The notes under the pieces are model-generated. The model was given only the letters and a program-made list of their open reading frames with translations, searched no databases and was not told where the DNA came from. A DNA stretch of 64,000 bases from CAZABP01 sp964483245. Its GTDB lineage: Bacteria; Planctomycetota; UBA1135; UBA2386. Made by a program: the position numbers and the translations under genes. This document shows positions 60,223 through 64,000 of the stretch, one piece after another; positions within the stretch are counted from its first letter, which is position 1, and each line of letters starts with the position of its first letter. Location: assembly GCA_964483245.1 (NCBI GenBank), contig CAZABP010000010.1, forward strand, positions 36,530 through 100,529, read 5' to 3'.

Positions 60223-61893
60223 ATGGATCTGCGCGAGGCGCTGCAGCGCCACTTCGGGTTCGGGGCGTTCCGCGAGCGTCAGGAGCACGTCATCGAGCGG
60301 CTGCTGGCCGGACAGAGCGTGCTGCTGGTGCAGGCGACCGGTGAAGGGAAGTCGCTGTGCTATCAGCTCCCGGCGCTGCTGCTGGATGGCGTGACGCTGG
60401 TCGTCAGCCCGCTGATCGCACTGATGGAGGATCAGGTCGCCGCGCTGCAGCGCCGTGGGTTGCCGGCCGCCTGCGTGCACAGCCTGGTCGAACGCAGCGA
60501 GCGGGAGCGCCGGATCGCGGCCGCTGAGCGCGGCGAGCTGAAGCTGCTGTACGTGACGCCGGAGCGGTTCCGGACGCCCGACTTCCTGGCGCGCATGCAG
60601 GCGCTGCGCGTGCCGCTGCTGGCAGTCGACGAGGCGCACTGCGTCAGCCGCTGGGGCCACGACTTCCGTCCGGACTACAGCCGGCTCGGCGAGATCCGCG
60701 CGGCGCTGGGCAACCCGACCGTGTTGGCCTCGACCGCGACCGCGACCCCACGCGTGCGGGAGGACATCCTGACTTCGCTGCGGATGCCGGATGCGGTGCA
60801 GGTCCTGGCCGGAATCGAACGCGCGAACCTCTTCCTCGGCGTGCACGAGGTCCACGGCGACGACGAGAAGCTGGTCCGCATCACGGCGGTCGCGCAGGGG
60901 CTCGGCGGCCCGGGGATCGTCTACTTCGCGCTGATCCGCGATCTGCTCGCCTGCGAGTCGGAGCTGCGCCGCGCCGGCTACGCACCGATCGTCTACCACG
61001 GCGATCTGGGCCGCGGCGAACGCGCGGCGGCGCTCGCGGCGTTCACCGCCAGCAGCGACGGCATCGTGCTCGCGACGAACGCGTTCGGCATGGGGATCGA
61101 CAAGCCGGACATCCGTTTCATCTTGCATCACCAGATCCCGCGCGATCTGGAGTCGTACTACCAGGAGATCGGACGTGCTGGACGCGATGGGCGCGGCAGC
61201 CTGTGCGAGCTGCTGTATCGCGAGCAGGACCTGACGATCCAGCGGGACTTCGTCGAGTGGGCGAACCCGGGCGTGGATCTGGTCGCTGCGGTGGCCGCAC
61301 ATGTCGAAGGGCTCGGCGAGCGCCTGCCGGCGACGACGATCGAAGACCTGCGCGCCGCGCTGCTGTCGCAGCCACGCCGCGACGGCCGTGTCGACACAGC
61401 GCTGCGGCTGCTCGAAACGGCCGGCTGCTGCGGCGGCACGCTCGGGCGCGACTTCGTCTGGCTGCGCTCGCCGACGCGCGCCGAGATCCAGTCCTGGTTG
61501 CCCGAGGGCAAACGCACGCGCGACCTCGAAGGCCTGCTCGGGATCGTCCGCTACGCCGGCGCGACGACGTGCCGCAAGGCGGTCCTGCACGAACACTTCG
61601 GCCTGCCGGCGCCGGCCCCCCCCTGCGGGAGCTGCGACCTGTGCACCGATGCCCTGGCCTGGCTCGAGCGCGAGCTGCCTCCCGATTCGCGCCGGCCGGT
61701 CCCGCGCACCGGCGCCGAGGCGAGTCCGACCTTGCGCCGCGGCGACTGGATCGAGGTCGACCGCCTGGGGCTCTGCGAGGTGCTGCGCGTCGACGGGCCG
61801 CCGGGTCGCCAGCGGGCCGAGGTCGAGGTCGCCGAGGACCTGCGCCGGGTCTGGATCGACCTGCGGCGCGGGTGGCGCCGCCCCGGCGCCTGA
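60223..61893 (+). CDS. recQ: RecQ-family DNA helicase, short form
   Basis: 556 residues from the ATG at 60223. The helicase core has FRERQEHVIERLLAG, the Walker A ATGEGKSLCYQLP with K43 (Glu replaces the usual second Gly), VDEAHCVSRWGHDFRPDY with the DEAH box at 136-139, LASTATATPRVREDI, and YYQEIGRAGRDG. The RecQ zinc site is complete at C450, C468, C471 and C474 (CGSCDLC). RecQ unwinds DNA in recombination and fork repair. The usual winged-helix and HRDC domains are missing; the last 80 residues form a short beta region (RRGDWIEVDRLGLCEVLRVD) not seen in E. coli RecQ. It stands alone between repeat elements. Confidence 0.93.
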   Translation: MDLREALQRHFGFGAFRERQEHVIERLLAGQSVLLVQATGEGKSLCYQLPALLLDGVTLVVSPLIALMEDQVAALQRRGLPAACVHSLVERSERERRIAAAERGELKLLYVTPERFRTPDFLARMQALRVPLLAVDEAHCVSRWGHDFRPDYSRLGEIRAALGNPTVLASTATATPRVREDILTSLRMPDAVQVLAGIERANLFLGVHEVHGDDEKLVRITAVAQGLGGPGIVYFALIRDLLACESELRRAGYAPIVYHGDLGRGERAAALAAFTASSDGIVLATNAFGMGIDKPDIRFILHHQIPRDLESYYQEIGRAGRDGRGSLCELLYREQDLTIQRDFVEWANPGVDLVAAVAAHVEGLGERLPATTIEDLRAALLSQPRRDGRVDTALRLLETAGCCGGTLGRDFVWLRSPTRAEIQSWLPEGKRTRDLEGLLGIVRYAGATTCRKAVLHEHFGLPAPAPPCGSCDLCTDALAWLERELPPDSRRPVPRTGAEASPTLRRGDWIEVDRLGLCEVLRVDGPPGRQRAEVEVAEDLRRVWIDLRRGWRRPGA

Positions 61894-61901
61894 CACCGGC
61901 G

Positions 61902-61969
61902 GGAGACTTGGAGTCTGACCCCAACTCTCCCGATTGAGGACGGTTGGGGTCAGATTCCATCTCTCCCGT
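61902..61969. repeat. family B element 4
   Basis: Two half-units: TTGGAGTCTGACCCCAA with CTCTCCCGATT, then 61938-61968, which is identical over 31 bases to the reverse complement of the right arm of element 3. The two halves are inversely related (GAGTCTGACCCC versus GGGGTCAGATTCC). It lies between recQ and the lipase gene. Confidence 0.8.
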
Positions 61970-62013
61970 CACGCGCCGGCGCGGCCCCCCATCCAGGGGT
62001 CATGAACCTTCTC

Positions 62014-62019
62014 AAGGAG
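62014..62019 (+). promoter_or_regulatory. ribosome binding site of the lipase gene
   Basis: AAGGAG ends six bases before the ATG at 62026. It argues for that start and against the ATG at 62002, which lies upstream of the site. Confidence 0.75.
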
Positions 62020-62025
62020 AAAAAC

Positions 62026-63468
62026 ATGACCCTCTGCAAGACCACCGTTTCCCTCTCTCTGACCCTCGCCCTGACCCTCGGCGCCGCGACGGCGCAAGGG
62101 CCGATCCCGTCCTGGCTCCGCGCTCCGGGTGCGGCCGGGCAGTTCCAACCGAACACGACGACCTGGAACGCCGGGAATGCCTTCCTGGCGATGACGCACG
62201 CCGTGATCTCGGGCCCGACCGACATCGGGTTCTCGAGCTGGCAGGACACCGCCACGCAGCGCACGAGCTACGAGAACCGCGTCCGCTCGATCCTGCTCGG
62301 CACCGGCACGGCGACCTACGGCTCCGGCGCGAGTGCGGTCACCGCCGCCGGCTGGGGCTACACGGCCGTGACGTTCTTCCGCAGCCCGCTGACCGACACC
62401 GAGGGCTACATCGCGTCGAACGACACGCACACGATCATCTCGTTCCGCGGCTCGGAGCTATCGGACCTGCGGTCGATCCTGCAGGACTGGCTGCAGACCG
62501 ACCTCTTCTTCGCGCCGATCACGCTGATCGGCAACGACGTGCTGCCGGCTGGCAGCGTGCACGCGGGATTCCTCGCCGCGGTGTTGTCGGTCAAGCAGCA
62601 GATCGTGCAGCAGTTGATCGACTTCCACGGTTACCGCACGCGGTTCGCGCTGGTGAACGGCCGCCTCACGCAGATCCGTCCGACCAAGCCGATCTGGACC
62701 GCCGGCTACAGCCTCGGCGGCGCCTGCGCAACGATGTCGGCGTTCCTGCTCGCGCGGCAGGACGGCCTGCCGGTGCGCGGCACGATCACCGGTGGTGCGC
62801 CGATGGTCGGCAACGCGACGTTCGGCAACAGCTTCCTGAACGCCGGCCTGCAGATCTACCGGCACGAGAACAACTGCGAGATCATCCCGCTGGCGCCGGG
62901 TGAGCTGGCGCGGCTCCCGGGCGACATGACCGGCACGATCGAACGCGTCGGCACCTGGGTGGCGAGCCACTTCGTCGAGCCGGTGCGGACGCCGATGAAC
63001 CTGCTGGTCTCCGCGATGCTGGCCCCGGCCAACTGGGTCGCCGACAACGTCTCGACCGTCAACGACATGGCCGCCGCCGCGAATGCGAACTACGCGCACT
63101 TCGGTGAGATGCGCTACTTCGACCGCAACCTGAACGTGTCGCTCAATCCCAGCGCCAACACGCGGCAGAACGACCGTGAGATCACGTTTGCCAACGGTGC
63201 CATCAACGTCCTCGACCAGTTCGTGCCACCGCCGCCGCCGAGCAACCCGTACGACCTCGTCGCCTGGAGCATCTACTCGGCGCAGCTCGCGTCGATCGCC
63301 GGCAACCTGTGGAACGCCGTCTGGAATCCGCAGAGCTACATCGATGCGCTCGGCGCGACGTTCGGGCAATACGTGACCGACCACAGCGCCGTGAAGCAGG
63401 CCCGCCTGCAGTTCGACGTGATGCCGCTCGCGCTGCGCACCAGCGCCGCGATGCCGAACCGGCCCTGA
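62026..63468 (+). CDS. secreted class 3 lipase-like protein
   Basis: 480 residues. A signal peptide (LSLTLALTLGAATAQ) ends near residue 24. The alpha/beta hydrolase core has HTIISFRGSELSDLRSILQD, the oxyanion-side motif GSVHAGFLAAVLS, and the nucleophile elbow TAGYSLGGACATM with S229 in GYSLG, then TGGAPMVGNATFGNSFL and RHENNCEIIPL, which probably holds catalytic Asp/His partners. This is the lipase class 3 order. It should hydrolyse ester bonds in lipids or related polymers outside the cytoplasm. The last 150 residues, with NWVADNVSTVNDMAAAANAN, are family-specific. Flanked by family B element 4 and a hairpin; no operon partners. Confidence 0.87.
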   Translation: MTLCKTTVSLSLTLALTLGAATAQGPIPSWLRAPGAAGQFQPNTTTWNAGNAFLAMTHAVISGPTDIGFSSWQDTATQRTSYENRVRSILLGTGTATYGSGASAVTAAGWGYTAVTFFRSPLTDTEGYIASNDTHTIISFRGSELSDLRSILQDWLQTDLFFAPITLIGNDVLPAGSVHAGFLAAVLSVKQQIVQQLIDFHGYRTRFALVNGRLTQIRPTKPIWTAGYSLGGACATMSAFLLARQDGLPVRGTITGGAPMVGNATFGNSFLNAGLQIYRHENNCEIIPLAPGELARLPGDMTGTIERVGTWVASHFVEPVRTPMNLLVSAMLAPANWVADNVSTVNDMAAAANANYAHFGEMRYFDRNLNVSLNPSANTRQNDREITFANGAINVLDQFVPPPPPSNPYDLVAWSIYSAQLASIAGNLWNAVWNPQSYIDALGATFGQYVTDHSAVKQARLQFDVMPLALRTSAAMPNRP

Positions 63469-63495
63469 GCGCGCTGCGTCCCGGGATCGATCGCG

Positions 63496-63534
63496 CCGGA
63501 CTCCAACCTTCCGGACGGGAGGGTTGGAGTCCGG
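63496..63534. terminator. 17-base-arm hairpin after the lipase gene (family B-like)
   Basis: Arms 63496-63512 and 63518-63534 pair with one mismatch around a 5-base loop. The GACTCCAACC/GGTTGGAGTC part echoes family B sequences. It lies 27 bases after the lipase stop and 23 bases before the next start. There is no U-tract. Confidence 0.7.
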
Positions 63535-63557
63535 CTCTGTCTCTAGACTGGCGACAC

Positions 63558-63824
63558 ATGGGCTGGCTGCGCACGATCTTCCTCGGCGACATCGGCAATC
63601 GCCTCGACATCGCCGACACGGAGCGGGACATCGACACGTTGCGCGGACAGCTCCGCGCGAAACGGGAGCGTGATCGCGATCAGGACCAACGCATCGCGGC
63701 GCTCGAGCGCGAGAACGAGACGTTGAAGCTGTGCCTCAGCGAGCTCGCACGGCTGCTGCGCGAAAAGAACGTGCTGGGGTTCGACGACCTCGAGCAGGTG
63801 GTCCAGCGCATCGAGCCGGAATGA
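63558..63824 (+). CDS. small coiled-coil protein
   Basis: 88 residues from the ATG at 63558. Almost the whole length is heptad-like and highly charged (ADTERDIDTLRGQLRAKRER, RIAALERENETLKLCLSELA), so it should form a coiled coil. There is no signal peptide or membrane segment. The start MGWLRTIFLGDIGNRLD is mildly hydrophobic. I do not recognise a family. The gene follows a hairpin and converges on the next gene with four bases between stop codons. Confidence 0.65.
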   Translation: MGWLRTIFLGDIGNRLDIADTERDIDTLRGQLRAKRERDRDQDQRIAALERENETLKLCLSELARLLREKNVLGFDDLEQVVQRIEPE

Positions 63825-63828
63825 TCCG

Positions 63829-64000
63829 TCACTCGCGCAGCGCGACGTCACGCAGCCGTACCGTCTCCGGCCCCCAGTCGTCCCCGAACACGCGCTCGAA
63901 CCGCAGTTCGACCGGCAGCACCCAGTCCACGTCGATCACCTGCCAGGTCGCGCTCAGCACTTCGCGGCCGGTCGTGATGCGCACCGGCACGTCGCGCCCG
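63829..64000 (-). CDS. C-terminal end of an unidentified protein
   Basis: Only the last 57 codons are inside the window; the rest lies beyond the right edge. The readable tail includes VPVRITTGREVLSATWQVID, VDWVLPVELRFERVFGDDWG and ends in RLRDVALRE. It is beta-rich and resembles the end of a sandwich domain, but I do not recognise a family. The frame is open without stops to the edge and matches the high-GC codon use of neighbours. Confidence 0.55.
   Translation of the reverse strand, partial: GRDVPVRITTGREVLSATWQVIDVDWVLPVELRFERVFGDDWGPETVRLRDVALRE

Noticed and set aside
1..64000. Insertion sequences, prophage or other mobile elements
   Set aside because: No transposase, integrase or phage protein was recognised, and composition is even across the window. 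The dispersed repeats are the only mobile-looking feature.

Overview
The window is about 70% GC and packed with genes that mostly lack clear Shine-Dalgarno sites; many neighbours join through 4-base ATGA or GTGA overlaps. Three traits suggest a member of the phylum Planctomycetota from a high-GC lineage: an ECF sigma factor fused to a membrane segment and carboxypeptidase-regulatory-like domains, large anchored proteins built from such domains, and a Kelch-like WEWDG-repeat secreted protein. That placement is inferred from gene content; the window has no rRNA. It carries one tRNA (Glu) and no CRISPR array, IS element or transposase that I can see.

Layout. 1-3.6 kb: the tail of a membrane protein, then a GNAT-like protein and a secreted family 2 glycoside hydrolase. 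3.6-3.7 kb: tRNA-Glu followed by a strong hairpin. 3.8-23.0 kb (minus strand, read from high to low coordinates): one long putative operon for a type II secretion/type IV pilus-like machine. It encodes an FHA membrane protein, a PilM-PilN fusion, a PilO-like protein, a TPR protein with a lectin-like tail, and five pseudopilins of G, H, K, J and I type. These are followed by an SH3-like/zinc-motif protein, a parvulin lipoprotein and ScpB. The G-type pseudopilin has an extraordinarily long leader made of RD and GS dipeptide repeats, the K-type is 1730 residues, and at least three components carry laminin-G/concanavalin-like segments. The ATPase, inner-membrane platform, secretin and prepilin peptidase are not in the window.

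23.3-24.8 kb: rsmE and radC housekeeping genes. 24.9-43.3 kb: six paralogous, membrane-anchored, about 860-residue proteins made of carboxypeptidase-regulatory-like beta-sandwich domains, all on the minus strand. A gluzincin-like metalloprotease gene and a six-heme NapC/NirT-like cytochrome gene lie among them on the plus strand. Six copies of a 32-base hairpin-forming repeat (family A), all in one orientation, mark most gene boundaries here. From 40.6 kb on, a second family of long palindromes (family B) does the same; two sites carry features of both.

43.4-44.7 kb: a TPR/peptidase-MA-like protein. 44.8-53.8 kb: a four-gene glycogen operon with every junction a 4-base overlap: debranching enzyme, GT4 synthase-like enzyme, GH57 enzyme, and a 1412-residue fusion of a GT3 glycogen synthase with a GT35 phosphorylase. 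54-64 kb: a secreted Kelch-like protein, the sigma-factor fusion, an SH3-like secreted protein related to the one at 5.8-7.3 kb, a short RecQ helicase, a secreted class 3 lipase, a small coiled-coil protein, and the tail of an unidentified gene.
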